From positions 310,001 to 374,000 of the forward strand of contig JAFEDR010000011.1 of NCBI GenBank assembly GCA_018241525.1: DNA of 64,000 nt, read 5' to 3'. Every line of letters starts with the position of its first letter. Positions within the stretch are counted from its first letter, which is position 1. Origin of the DNA: Pseudomonadota bacterium (GTDB lineage Bacteria; Pseudomonadota; Gammaproteobacteria; Steroidobacterales; Steroidobacteraceae). The position numbers were made by a program, and so were the translations under genes. The notes under the pieces were generated by a model, which did not search any database, had not been told where the DNA came from, and saw nothing but the letters and a program-made list of their open reading frames with translations. Positions 8,594 to 16,733 of this stretch are shown piece by piece.

Positions 8594-10369
8594 CTAGGCC
8601 CGCTGCTCGAGCAGGGTCGCGACGCCGGCATCATTGAGCCCGGCCACGGCGTCCTCGTCGATGAATTCCTCGAGGCCGCTGCCGACCGCCATCGCCTCGG
8701 CCACGGACGTGACGCCGGCGATCGCGAGGTCGATGGCACCCTGCGCGAGCGGCACGTAGCTGTCGTGGGCGCGCGCGGCGCGCGCGAAGCCGTCGAGGTC
8801 GCCGCGGCGGACCTCGTCGGCAAGCGTACGATCGATCTCGAGCAGCTCGTACACGGCGACCCGGCCGCGGTAGCCGGTCAGGTTGCAGTAGGTGCAGCCG
8901 GCACCGGCCACGAAGCGCTGGCAGTCGAACGCGACGCCCGGCCGGCATGCGGCGAGCCACGCGAGCTCGTTGGCGGACGGCGCCGCCGGCTGCGCGCAGT
9001 CGCCGCAGACGCGGCGCACCAGGCGCTGGGCGACGACGCCGTTCAACGCCGCGGCGATCATGTAGCCCGGCGCGCCCATGTCGAGCAGCCGGTTCACGGT
9101 CGCCACGGCATTGATCGTGTGCAGCGTCGAGAAGACGAAGTGGCCGGTCATCGCGCCGCGCAGGCCGATCTCGACGGTCTCGCGGTCGCGCATCTCGCCG
9201 ACCAGCAGGATGTCGGGGTCCTGGCGCAGCGCCGTGCGCAGCACGCGCGCGAAGTCGAGCCCGATCTTCGGCGCGACCTGCACCTGGGTGATGCGGTCGA
9301 GGCGGTACTCGACCGGGTCCTCGACGGTGATGATCTTGACGTCGGCCCGGTTCAGGTAGTTGAGCGCGGCGTACAGCGTGGTCGTCTTGCCGCTGCCGGT
9401 CGGGCCGGTCACCAGCATCATGCCAGCGGTGCGCTCCACGAGCCGGCGGAACCGGGACTCGGTCGACTCGGGCATGCCGAGCTGCTCCAGCGTCAGCATC
9501 GCGGTCGACTGGTTGAGCAGGCGCATCACCACCGACTCGCCGAAGGTCGTCGGCATGGTCGCGAGGCGGACGTCGACACCGCCATCGGCGACCCGCACCG
9601 AGAAGCGCCCGTCCTGCGGCAGCCGCTTCTCGGCGATGTCGAGCCCGCACATCAGCTTGAGCCGGGTCACGAGCGCGGCGGCGACGCGCTTGCCTTCGAT
9701 CAGTTGCTCCTGCAGCTTGCCGTCGACGCGCAGGCGGATGCGCAGCCTGTCCTCGCCCGGCTCGATGTGGATGTCGGACGCCCGCGCCCGCGCGGCGTCG
9801 GTGAACATGGTCTGCAGCAGCCGCACGACCGGGGCGTCCGGCGAGCCCTCCTCGGCCGACAGGCTCGCGAGGTCGACGTCGCCGTCGCTGAGCTCCTCGC
9901 GCACCGCCTCGGCGAGACTCGCGATCTCGTCGGTCTGCCGGTACACGGCGTCGAGGGTCTTCAGGAAGTCGTTCTCGCCGACCAGCGCGACGCGGATCGG
10001 CTGGCGCAGCTTGGTCTGCAGCTCGTCGTAGGCGTGCAGGTCGGACGGGTCGGCCATGCCGACCAGCAGGCCGCGCGCGTCCTGCTGCAGCACCAGCGCC
10101 CGATAGCGGCGCGCCAGCGGCTCGGCCAGCAGCTTCACGGCCTCGCGGTCGATCCGCACCTGCTTCAGGTCGACGAACGGCACCTGCAGGTGCTTGGCGA
10201 GGAACTCGAGCAGCGCCGCCTCGGACATCAATCCGAGATCGCCGAGCACTCGGCCGAGCTTGCGACCGGTGCGCTTCTGCTCGGCGAGCGCGCCGGCGAG
10301 CTGCTCCTCGCTGATCGCGCCGTGCTGTACCAGCAGCTCGCCGAGTCGGATCCTGCGCCGCGCGCTCAT
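8594..10369 (-). CDS. mshE: MSHA pilus extension ATPase MshE with N-terminal c-di-GMP-binding domain
   Basis: This 591-residue protein powers pilin polymerisation at the inner membrane. Its N-terminus has two tandem MshEN motifs: RLG at residues 7-9 with Leu/Leu/Gln spaced as RLGxxL-x10-LxxxLxxQ, and a second KLG copy immediately after. In this family the motif binds c-di-GMP. The C-terminal GspE domain has Walker A GPTGSGKTT, an Asp box (ITVEDPVEY), Walker B (ILLVGEMRD), a His box (STLHT) and a CGDC...CTYC zinc-binding tetracysteine. It lies 7 nt after mshL and 3 nt before mshG. No retraction ATPase (PilT-like) is encoded here. Confidence 0.94.
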   Translation of the reverse strand: MSARRRIRLGELLVQHGAISEEQLAGALAEQKRTGRKLGRVLGDLGLMSEAALLEFLAKHLQVPFVDLKQVRIDREAVKLLAEPLARRYRALVLQQDARGLLVGMADPSDLHAYDELQTKLRQPIRVALVGENDFLKTLDAVYRQTDEIASLAEAVREELSDGDVDLASLSAEEGSPDAPVVRLLQTMFTDAARARASDIHIEPGEDRLRIRLRVDGKLQEQLIEGKRVAAALVTRLKLMCGLDIAEKRLPQDGRFSVRVADGGVDVRLATMPTTFGESVVMRLLNQSTAMLTLEQLGMPESTESRFRRLVERTAGMMLVTGPTGSGKTTTLYAALNYLNRADVKIITVEDPVEYRLDRITQVQVAPKIGLDFARVLRTALRQDPDILLVGEMRDRETVEIGLRGAMTGHFVFSTLHTINAVATVNRLLDMGAPGYMIAAALNGVVAQRLVRRVCGDCAQPAAPSANELAWLAACRPGVAFDCQRFVAGAGCTYCNLTGYRGRVAVYELLEIDRTLADEVRRGDLDGFARAARAHDSYVPLAQGAIDLAIAGVTSVAEAMAVGSGLEEFIDEDAVAGLNDAGVATLLEQRA

Positions 10370-10376
10370 GCGTGCC

Positions 10377-12008
10377 TCAGCGGACGGCGGCGGTGGACTT
10401 CGGATCGAGCGCGGCGGCGCGCTGCAGCGCCTCCTCGCTCAGCGACTGCCACTGCTCGTCGCTGCCGACCACGACCGGCCGCAGCAGGATCACGAGCTCG
10501 GAGCGCACGTCGGTGCGCCGCTGGCTCTTGAAGAGGTTGCCGAGCACCGGGATGTCGCCGAGCAGCGGCACGCGGTAGTCCTCGAGGCTGCGGCTGGTAC
10601 GCATCAGGCCGCCGATCACGATCAGCTGGCCGCTCTTGGCCTTGACGATGCTGTCGGATTCGCGCACCTGACTGAAGGCCAGCGGCAGCACGTCCGTCTG
10701 GCCGCCGGCCGAGATCTGCTTGACCTTCTCGGTGACGTCGCTGACCGTCGGATGGACGTGCAGGATCACGCCGCCGTCGCCGGCGATCTGCGGGGTCACG
10801 TCGAGCGCGACGCCGGAGAAGAACGGCGTCAGGTCGACGTTCAGGTTGGTCGCGGACGAGGTGCCGACCACGACGTTGCTGTTGATGCCGGTGACGAAGA
10901 ACTCGTCGGAGCCGGCCTTGATGACCGCCTTCTGGTTGTTCAGCGTCGAGACGCGCGGGCTCGACAGCACCCGCGTCTTGCCCTGGCTGCCGAGCAGGTC
11001 GATGAAGGCGTTGAAGTCGGCCGTGTTGATCGCGAGCGCGAACGCGCCGCCAAGCGCGTTCGTGACGGCGCTCGTCAGCGGATGGCCCGGCCCGATCGTG
11101 ACCGGCGTCGACGGCTGGGCGAGCAGGTCGGTGCTGCCGAAGCCCTGCTGCGGGTTCGTCTGAAAGCCCGAGATCGTCTGGTTGCCGTTGCGGCCGACCA
11201 GCGCCCAGTTGATGCCCGCCTGGAAGCCATCCGACAGCTGCACCTCGACGATCTTGGCCTCGAGGATCACCTGCCGGGTGGCGGTGTCCTGGACCTTCTG
11301 CAGGAAGGCCGCGACGTCGCGCAGCTCGCGCGGCGTGCCGCGGACCGCGATGACGCCCGACTGGGGGTTGATGACGACGCCGTGTCCGGGGTCGGAGGTC
11401 ACCAGCAGCCGGAGACTGCCCTCGAGGTCACGCCAGAAGTCGGAGGCCGAGCGCGTCGAGACGCTGGTGCCGGTGATGTCGGCAACGCGCGAGGCCTGGT
11501 TGTTGCCGCCGCGCTCGAACACCGCACCGGGCGGCTCGCTGCTCGCCCCCTGCTGCTGCATGCCACCGGCCGGCATGGAGCCGCTCTGCTGCTGCAGGCC
11601 GCCGGAGGAGCCGGCGTCGCTGATCTGGCCGGAGGTCACGCGCGTGCGCGAGGTGCCGCGGCGCTCGAGGTCGAGGTAGTCGATCTGGAAGATGCGCGTC
11701 TGCAGCGATGGCGGCACGATCACGTAGCCGCTCGGCACCTTGCGGAAGTCGTAGCCGTAGGTCTCGCGCACCGCGTCGAGCGCTTCCGGCACCGTGACGT
11801 TGCGCAGGTTCAGCGTCAGCGTGCCGCTGACGCCGGGCTCGAGCATCACGTTGTACGGCGTGCCCTCGACCAGGCCTTCGAAGAAGGTCCGCGCCGGCGC
11901 GTCGGCGACGTGCACGTCGAAGCGCGGCTCGTCGCCGGCGGCCGGCGTCGCGAGGGTGAGGCTCGCGAGCAGGCCCGCGAGGGTCAGAAAAAAGTGCTTG
12001 GGCGTCAT
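10377..12008 (-). CDS. mshL: MSHA pilus outer-membrane secretin MshL
   Basis: This secretin of about 543 residues has a signal peptide (KHFFLTLAGLLASLTLATPAAG), an N-domain with the STN-like segment FDVHVADAPARTFFEGLV, a Ser/Gln/Gly-rich linker (about 130-165), a second N-domain (NPQSGVIAVRGTPRELRDV) and a C-terminal secretin pore ending VPLLGDIPVLGNLFKSQRR...SELVILLRPVVV. No lipobox Cys is visible, unlike MshL lipoproteins of vibrios. The start is taken as ATG 12008 because GGAGG lies 9 nt upstream; a GTG at 12014 overlapping the mshK stop is possible. It forms the outer-membrane channel for the pilus. Confidence 0.92.
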   Translation of the reverse strand: MTPKHFFLTLAGLLASLTLATPAAGDEPRFDVHVADAPARTFFEGLVEGTPYNVMLEPGVSGTLTLNLRNVTVPEALDAVRETYGYDFRKVPSGYVIVPPSLQTRIFQIDYLDLERRGTSRTRVTSGQISDAGSSGGLQQQSGSMPAGGMQQQGASSEPPGAVFERGGNNQASRVADITGTSVSTRSASDFWRDLEGSLRLLVTSDPGHGVVINPQSGVIAVRGTPRELRDVAAFLQKVQDTATRQVILEAKIVEVQLSDGFQAGINWALVGRNGNQTISGFQTNPQQGFGSTDLLAQPSTPVTIGPGHPLTSAVTNALGGAFALAINTADFNAFIDLLGSQGKTRVLSSPRVSTLNNQKAVIKAGSDEFFVTGINSNVVVGTSSATNLNVDLTPFFSGVALDVTPQIAGDGGVILHVHPTVSDVTEKVKQISAGGQTDVLPLAFSQVRESDSIVKAKSGQLIVIGGLMRTSRSLEDYRVPLLGDIPVLGNLFKSQRRTDVRSELVILLRPVVVGSDEQWQSLSEEALQRAAALDPKSTAAVR

Positions 12009-12010
12009 GG

Positions 12011-12367
12011 TCACTGGCCTCCGGTGGCCGCGCGCGAGGTCGCGGCCGCGGGCTTCTTCACCGCGTCGGACGGACGCGGCAGGTGCAGTTCGTGTACGGC
12101 GCCGGCGTGCCGGTAGCGGATCCCGTCGGCGAGCACGGCGTCAATCTCGTACCCGCCGACGCGATCGCCGGCACGCACCAGCTGGCCGTTGAAGATCGCC
12201 CGGCGGCGGTCGCCGGCGGCGAACACCGCCGTGAGCGCCGGACCCGCCGCCACGGCGGCGGCGCGCGGCGCCGAGAGCCGGGGTGGACGGGTCGGGTCGC
12301 GGACCTGGTCGGCGTGGCCGGCAGGCGCGATCGCGAGCAGCGCGAGGACGGCGAACCGCGCGTTCAT
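12011..12367 (-). CDS. mshK: MSHA biogenesis protein MshK
   Basis: This 118-residue protein has a signal peptide (MNARFAVLALLAIAPAGHA), then the motif DQVRDPTRPP and a small beta domain (RRAIFNGQLVRAGDRVGGYEIDAVLADGIRYRH). The DPTRPP motif and the GxxV/GDxVxGyxV pattern match MshK and the related GspC/PilP-type periplasmic proteins. Start ATG 12367 makes an ATGA overlap with mshJ, and the stop falls 2 nt before mshL. It probably links the inner-membrane assembly subcomplex to the secretin. Confidence 0.75.
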   Translation of the reverse strand: MNARFAVLALLAIAPAGHADQVRDPTRPPRLSAPRAAAVAAGPALTAVFAAGDRRRAIFNGQLVRAGDRVGGYEIDAVLADGIRYRHAGAVHELHLPRPSDAVKKPAAATSRAATGGQ

Positions 12368-13062
12368 ACGCTCATCCAGTCGCGCGACAGGCTCAGCGCG
12401 CCGATCACGATGCGGACGCGGTTGGTCGGCGAGTCGCCGGCCAGCAGCTCGAGCCGTTGCCAATGGATGCGCCACGGCAGCTTCTCGAGCGCGTGCAGGT
12501 AGCCGACCACGCTCGCGTAGTCGCCCTCGACCACGAGCTCGACCGGGTGCAGGAACGGCCCCCGGTCGGCGACGGCGGGCTCGGTGGCCGCGGCTTCCGC
12601 GGCGCCCGCGGCGGCGGCGGGCGGCGCGTTCGCCGGCCGCGACAGGCTCACGGCCGGCAGGTTGCGCAGCGTCACGAGCCGCAGGCCCTGCTCGGCGGCA
12701 AGCATCTGGCGGAGGAGCTCTGCCATCTTCCCGGGCGCGACGTAGCCCTGCGCGGCGGCGGCGAGGTCGCGGTCGAGCGCTGCCAGGCGCTCGCCCAGGG
12801 CGCGATTGCGGGCGGCGGCCGCGATGGCCGGATCCTGGGCCGCGGCAGCACCCGCCTCGTCGGCGAGCTGGCCGCGATGGCGCACCTCGGCGAGGCGCTG
12901 CTCGGCGGCGCGCACGCGGCGTGCGACCGGATCCATCAGCAGCGACTGCCAGGCCATGTAGAGCAGCACGACGCCGCCGGCGAACAGCAAGGCGCGCTCG
13001 CGCAGCGACAGCCGGTCGACGCGCTCGAAGTAGGGCTTGAGCCGCAGCGCGACGGGATTCAT
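12364..13062 (-). CDS. mshJ: MSHA biogenesis protein MshJ (GspM/PilO-like)
   Basis: This 232-residue bitopic inner-membrane protein has a cytoplasmic N-terminus (LRLKPYFERVDRLSLRERALL), one transmembrane helix (LLFAGGVVLLYMAWQSLL), a coiled coil (about 45-105) and a C-terminal ferredoxin-like fold ending HPVELVVEGDYASVVGYLHALEKLPWRIHWQRLEL. That ending is the hallmark of the MshJ/PilO/GspM group. An Ala-rich linker lies near 150-165. Start ATG 13062 overlaps the upstream PilN-like gene by ATGA, and the stop overlaps mshK by ATGA. It is an alignment-complex component. Confidence 0.8.
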   Translation of the reverse strand: MNPVALRLKPYFERVDRLSLRERALLFAGGVVLLYMAWQSLLMDPVARRVRAAEQRLAEVRHRGQLADEAGAAAAQDPAIAAAARNRALGERLAALDRDLAAAAQGYVAPGKMAELLRQMLAAEQGLRLVTLRNLPAVSLSRPANAPPAAAAGAAEAAATEPAVADRGPFLHPVELVVEGDYASVVGYLHALEKLPWRIHWQRLELLAGDSPTNRVRIVIGALSLSRDWMSV

Positions 13063-13688
13063 GGGTGTTGCTCCGCCGCAGGCAGGCTGAGGCCCGGCGC
13101 GCCGACCTCGAAGACGCTGCGGGCCGGCGCCTCTTCGGGCTTTGCACGGCGGATCTCGAGATGATCGAAGCGCGCGCCGCCGAGCGCCGGCTCGGCGGAC
13201 AGTGCGCCCAGGTAGACGGGCACGAGCCCGGGCTCGAGCACCGCGCCCTCGAAGGCAAGCCGGCTGTCGCCCGTCGCGACCACGATCTTGCGCAGCCAGA
13301 GTCCCTCGACCTGGCGGCGCGCGAGTGCCTCGAGGCGCTCGGCGAAGCCGGCGCCCGGTGTGGCGAGGCCGCGCTGCACGGCCTCGAGCGCGGCCTCGCG
13401 GGCCGCGATCTCGCCGGTCAGCGTCCGGGCGCGCGCGTCGAGCTCGGCGACCGACTCGCGTGGCCGCAGCGCGACCGCGGCACGCTCGGCAAGCGCGAGT
13501 TCCGCCGCCTGCTGCTTCTCGAGCGCAGCGATCGCGTGCTCGACGCGGGCGGCGCGCCAGGCGGCGTAACCGGCCAGCACGCCGAGGCACAGCGCGAGCA
13601 CGCCGAGTCCGGCGGCGATCGCGCTGGCCGAGAACAGCCGCTTCTCGGCCCCGAGGATCGGCTGGTACAGGTTGACTTGCTGTTCCAT
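13059..13688 (-). CDS. PilN-like pilus assembly protein (second MshI-type subunit)
   Basis: This 209-residue protein starts MEQQVNLYQPILGAEKRLFSA, the PilN/GspL-C motif (xVNLYxP) that binds the PilM-like partner. It then has one transmembrane helix (about 20-42), a coiled coil (about 45-105) and a periplasmic ferredoxin-like fold. It sits between mshI and mshJ, 9 nt after mshI, and overlaps mshJ by ATGA. In enterobacterial and vibrio MSHA loci this position is described as part of MshI or MshI2. Function is inferred from order and fold: an inner-membrane partner of MshI and MshJ. Confidence 0.75.
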   Translation of the reverse strand: MEQQVNLYQPILGAEKRLFSASAIAAGLGVLALCLGVLAGYAAWRAARVEHAIAALEKQQAAELALAERAAVALRPRESVAELDARARTLTGEIAAREAALEAVQRGLATPGAGFAERLEALARRQVEGLWLRKIVVATGDSRLAFEGAVLEPGLVPVYLGALSAEPALGGARFDHLEIRRAKPEEAPARSVFEVGAPGLSLPAAEQHP

Positions 13689-13697
13689 GACGACTGC

Positions 13698-14645
13698 TCA
13701 GAGCGAGCGATGCTCCTCGCGCAATGCCGCGCCGACGGCGAGCAGCGCACCCGCCTGCGCGAGCGGATCGACCGGCGCCGGGCAGGCCATCAGCGCGTTG
13801 AGATCGAACGCCTCGACGGCGAGTCCGGTCTCGTGGCCGAGGTCCGCGGCCAGCGTCGCCGAGCGCGGCCCGACCGGCGCGATCGCGATGCGGGTGATCG
13901 GCGGCTGGTCGAAGTGCCGCTCGTAGTAGTCGAGTGAGCGCTGCAGCTCGAGTACCACCGCGCCTGGATCGACGCGGCCTTCGGCCGGCAGCTCCGCGTC
14001 GCGCTGAACGCGCAGCGTCGCCTGCAGGTCCATCTGGCGAGCGAAGTAGAACGTCCGGCCGCGCACCAGCACGACGCTGGCGGCCGTCTCGCCGAGGTGC
14101 AGCAGGGCGACGCCGCGGTCCGAGCCCGGGACGAGCGCGGCGAGGTTGCGCAGGCACAGTTCCGGCACGTCGACGACGTCGAAGCTGCCGGTGCCGGCGA
14201 ATTCCTGGGCGTGGCGCTCGACCGCGGCACGCTTCGCGGCGATCGCGTACAGCATGCGGCCCTGGCCGCCGCGGCCCTGCTGCGGCACGTCGATGACGTC
14301 GATCACCGCGTCCTCGACGCGGAAGTCGATCGCGTCCTTGAGGCGCCAGCGCATCGCCGCACGCAGCTCGGCGGGCGGCACGTCCGGGGCCTCCACCAGC
14401 GCGAGCTGGTAGTCCTCGGTGCGCAGCACGACGCTGAGCGGCAGGCGCGGCAGGCCGAGCGACTGCAGCAGTGCCGCGACCTGCGCTGCCGGCACGCCGC
14501 GCTCGAGCGGGTGCGATTCGCAGCGCTCGAGCACCGCCGAACCGCCGGATTCGCGGCGCACCACGGCGACCGAGAGGTGCTGGCGGCCAAAGGCGACGCC
14601 GATGCGCCCCTTGGCCGTGGCAGCCTTCTTGAGCAATCCAAACAC
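13698..14645 (-). CDS. mshI: MSHA biogenesis protein MshI (PilM-like)
   Basis: This 315-residue protein has an actin-like PilM fold without membrane segments. It starts FGLLKKAATAKGRIGVAFGRQHLSVAVV and contains PAELRAAMRWRLKDAIDF, the PilM/MshI motif for substrate strand 1, plus VDVPELCLRNL and GSDRGVALLHLGETAASVVL in the nucleotide-binding region. It should bind the N-terminal peptide of the downstream PilN-like protein on the cytoplasmic face. It is the first gene of the pilus operon; the 171-nt upstream spacer holds a GC hairpin and a CRP-like palindrome. Confidence 0.85.
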   Translation of the reverse strand: MFGLLKKAATAKGRIGVAFGRQHLSVAVVRRESGGSAVLERCESHPLERGVPAAQVAALLQSLGLPRLPLSVVLRTEDYQLALVEAPDVPPAELRAAMRWRLKDAIDFRVEDAVIDVIDVPQQGRGGQGRMLYAIAAKRAAVERHAQEFAGTGSFDVVDVPELCLRNLAALVPGSDRGVALLHLGETAASVVLVRGRTFYFARQMDLQATLRVQRDAELPAEGRVDPGAVVLELQRSLDYYERHFDQPPITRIAIAPVGPRSATLAADLGHETGLAVEAFDLNALMACPAPVDPLAQAGALLAVGAALREEHRSL

Positions 14646-14741
14646 GCCGACACTCCATGCCGGACCAGCCGTGTTTTTTCGGCCAGTCAGTGAATGGAGT
14701 AGCGGTGGATTGGGGCCGATCTTTAACAGAACGGCCGGGAT

Positions 14742-14763
14742 GCGCCGCCTCCGGCCGCGGCGC
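14742..14763 (-). terminator. GC hairpin between the response regulator and mshI
   Basis: GCGCCGC (14742-14748) and GCGGCGC (14757-14763) are perfect 7-bp arms around an 8-nt loop. The hairpin lies downstream of the response regulator stop and could end its transcript before the mshI promoter. On the minus strand no T-run follows, so it might also act as an attenuator. It is directly followed on the plus strand by the palindrome TTCTTAAGAA (14764-14773). Confidence 0.35.
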
Positions 14764-14774
14764 TTCTTAAGAAC

Positions 14775-14788
14775 GTGACGGCCTTCAC
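14775..14788. promoter_or_regulatory. CRP/Clp-like palindrome upstream of mshI
   Basis: GTGACGGCCTTCAC has GTGA/TCAC half-sites 6 nt apart and one mismatch in the central arms. Read toward mshI it is TGTGA-N6-TCACG. A plausible -10 (TAAAGA, near 14720-14725) lies about 57 nt downstream on the minus strand. It resembles the palindromes at 7341, 26295 and 38770. Confidence 0.4.
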
Positions 14789-14816
14789 ACGGCCGGGGGT
14801 GGTAGGCGCCGTCGGG

Positions 14817-15470
14817 CTAGCCCGCGTCCTTGGCCGGCTCTTCCGAGGCCCACTGCACCGCGTAGCGGACGAGGTCCGCCGCGGAGGCCAGCCCGAGCTT
14901 CTCGCGCATGTTGCGGCGGTGCGAGTCGACGGTCTTGGCGCTCATGCCGAGCGCGCCGGCGATGTCCTGCGTGCTCTTGCCGCGCGCGATCTGCCTGAGC
15001 ACCTCTTGCTCGCGCGCGGTCAGCACGTCGGTGGGCTGCGCCTGGTCGCGGTGGCGCGTCATGCGCGCATAGAGACGGCCCGCGAGGGCGGCGCTGACGT
15101 AGTGCTCGCCGGCGATGACCTTGCGCAGCGCGGTGACGATCACCTGCGAGGCCTCCTGCTTCATCACGTAGCCGCGCACGCCCATGGCGAGCAGCCGCTC
15201 GCCATAGACCGCCTCGTCGTGCATCGACAGCACCAGGATCAGGAGCCCGGGCCAGCGCTGGTGGAGCGTGCCGACGAGTGCGACCCCATCGTCCGGGCCG
15301 AGCGTCAGGTCGAGCAGCACCACGTCGGGCCGCAGCGCCTCGACGGCGCGCAGCGCGCTCTCCGCGGAGTCCGCCTCGCCACAGACGTCGAGACCCGGCT
15401 CCGAGGCGAGGAGCTCGTTCAGCCCCTCGCGCATCAGAGGATGGTCGTCAACGATCAGTACTCTGGCCAT
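14817..15470 (-). CDS. NarL/FixJ-family two-component response regulator
   Basis: This 217-residue regulator has a receiver domain at residues 1-120 with the acidic pocket VDDHPL, phosphoacceptor Asp in DVVLLDLTL (about residue 53), switch residue in LSMHD and Lys in VMKQEA. A LuxR-type helix-turn-helix lies at about 150-212 (LTAREQEVLRQIARGKSTQDIAGALGMSAKTVDSHRRNMREKL). The start is ATG 15470; an upstream GTG at 15482 would add four residues. It precedes the pilus operon on the same strand and follows a kinase-less PAS membrane protein. HisKA_3 kinases at 1-4356 are the natural candidates for its phosphodonor; this pairing is an inference. Confidence 0.9.
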   Translation of the reverse strand: MARVLIVDDHPLMREGLNELLASEPGLDVCGEADSAESALRAVEALRPDVVLLDLTLGPDDGVALVGTLHQRWPGLLILVLSMHDEAVYGERLLAMGVRGYVMKQEASQVIVTALRKVIAGEHYVSAALAGRLYARMTRHRDQAQPTDVLTAREQEVLRQIARGKSTQDIAGALGMSAKTVDSHRRNMREKLGLASAADLVRYAVQWASEEPAKDAG

Positions 15471-15552
15471 GGTGCACCGCACCCGGCGTCCCTGCGCCGC
15501 CTGACCCGACCGGCCACGCCGACCGGGAGTCGTGAGTTCCTAGCGCCCTATT

Positions 15553-16611
15553 CTATGCGCTACGCCGACCAACGCCATCCACCACGGGCGGCGAGGCGGC
15601 CTCGGCTGCCGCGGGGCGGCCGGGCGTTCTTAAGTTATCGCCCACGGCTCGCGCCCGGTCGATCACGACCGCGATGAATTCCCCGGTCGCGGGGTCGAGC
15701 AGCGCGACACTGAGCAGCGCGTCGAGGCGCGTGCCGTCGCTGCGCCGCAGCGACGCCGGGACGGGACCCGCGCTGCCCTCGAGCTCGAGCGCCGCGCGCA
15801 GCTCGCGATGCAGCGCTCGCTCCTCGTCCGGGATCAGGCGCTCGAGCGGGACCGGCAGCTCGGACGGACGCAGGCCGAGCTGCTCGATCAGCGTCGAATT
15901 CGCCTCCTCGACCGCCCCGCGCGGCAGGCTGCCGAGCAGGATGCCGACTCCGGGGGCCTCGAAAAGCCGACGGAACCGCCGCTCGAGCGTGCGCCGCTGG
16001 CTGGTCGCGAGGCGTTCGCGTGTCACGTCGACGAGCACCGCCTCGAAGGACTCGACCCCGCCGGCCTCGTCCCACACGGCCTCGACGGTGGCGAGCACCG
16101 TCGCCGTCAGTCCATCGGCGCGGCGCAGGCGCAAGTCGGCGAGCTCGAGCGCGCCCTGCGTACGCACGCGCCCGAGCAGCGCCTCGAAGGTGCCGGGACC
16201 CACGTAAATCTGTTCGGCGAAATCGCCGGCGAGGAGCTCCGCTTCGCTGCGAAAGCCGAGCAGCGCGACGAGTCCCGGATTCGCGCCGACGACCCGGCCG
16301 GCCGCATCCGCCCGGAAGACCCCGAGCGCGACGCTGTCGTGAAGTCGACGGTAGCGGCGCTCCCAGCCTGCACGCTCGCGCGCGCCGGCATGCAACCGGC
16401 GGTTGAGGGCACGCAGTTCGGCGACGCACCAGAGGGCTCCGGCGCCGGCGGTCAAGGCGGGCAGCAGCAGCCACGGTGCCCCGGCACCGGCCGCCGCCGC
16501 GGCAAAGGCCGCCGCCGCCGCGACGCACGGCACCGCGAACCGCGACACCGAGAGGCGCGAGGTCCGTTCGCGGCCCGTGGCGGGCCCGGTTCTGGTGGCG
16601 GCTGGTTCCAT
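15553..16611 (-). CDS. Membrane-anchored PAS-PAS protein without an output domain
   Basis: This 352-residue protein has a basic N-terminus, two hydrophobic segments rich in Ala (about 25-42 and 46-65), a short coiled coil (NRRLHAGARERAGWERRYRRL) and two PAS domains (about 90-205 and 210-325). The second PAS includes RRLFEAPGVGILLGSLPRGAVEEANSTLIEQLG. No histidine kinase, GGDEF, EAL, HTH or phosphatase motif follows; the last 25 residues are low complexity. It is encoded just upstream of the response regulator, 82 nt before its ATG. It may sense redox or a ligand and act through protein contacts. Truncation of a longer sensor is possible, but the frame is clean. Confidence 0.8.
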   Translation of the reverse strand: MEPAATRTGPATGRERTSRLSVSRFAVPCVAAAAAFAAAAAGAGAPWLLLPALTAGAGALWCVAELRALNRRLHAGARERAGWERRYRRLHDSVALGVFRADAAGRVVGANPGLVALLGFRSEAELLAGDFAEQIYVGPGTFEALLGRVRTQGALELADLRLRRADGLTATVLATVEAVWDEAGGVESFEAVLVDVTRERLATSQRRTLERRFRRLFEAPGVGILLGSLPRGAVEEANSTLIEQLGLRPSELPVPLERLIPDEERALHRELRAALELEGSAGPVPASLRRSDGTRLDALLSVALLDPATGEFIAVVIDRARAVGDNLRTPGRPAAAEAASPPVVDGVGRRSA

Positions 16612-16733
16612 CGGTCTCCACCGGCCCGCCCCCGTCGGTTCGACGGGCGCGGTAGCGGCTACCGGTGAATCGGCGGCCCGCCGCGACTCTTGAGCGCGGT
16701 GAGACCGTTTTCGGGCGGGTCGCTAGGTCGGGC

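Noticed and set aside
7787..10531. A 914-codon open frame on the plus strand across mshG and mshE
   Set aside because: It is antisense to two well-supported pilus genes; the translation is rich in His/Arg/Gln/Asp with no family features, as expected for the complement of GC-rich codons.
12364..14658. One 764-codon minus-strand frame covering three pilus genes
   Set aside because: Only its C-terminal third is real (mshJ from ATG 13062). The N-terminal part is an off-frame reading of mshI and the pilN-like gene.
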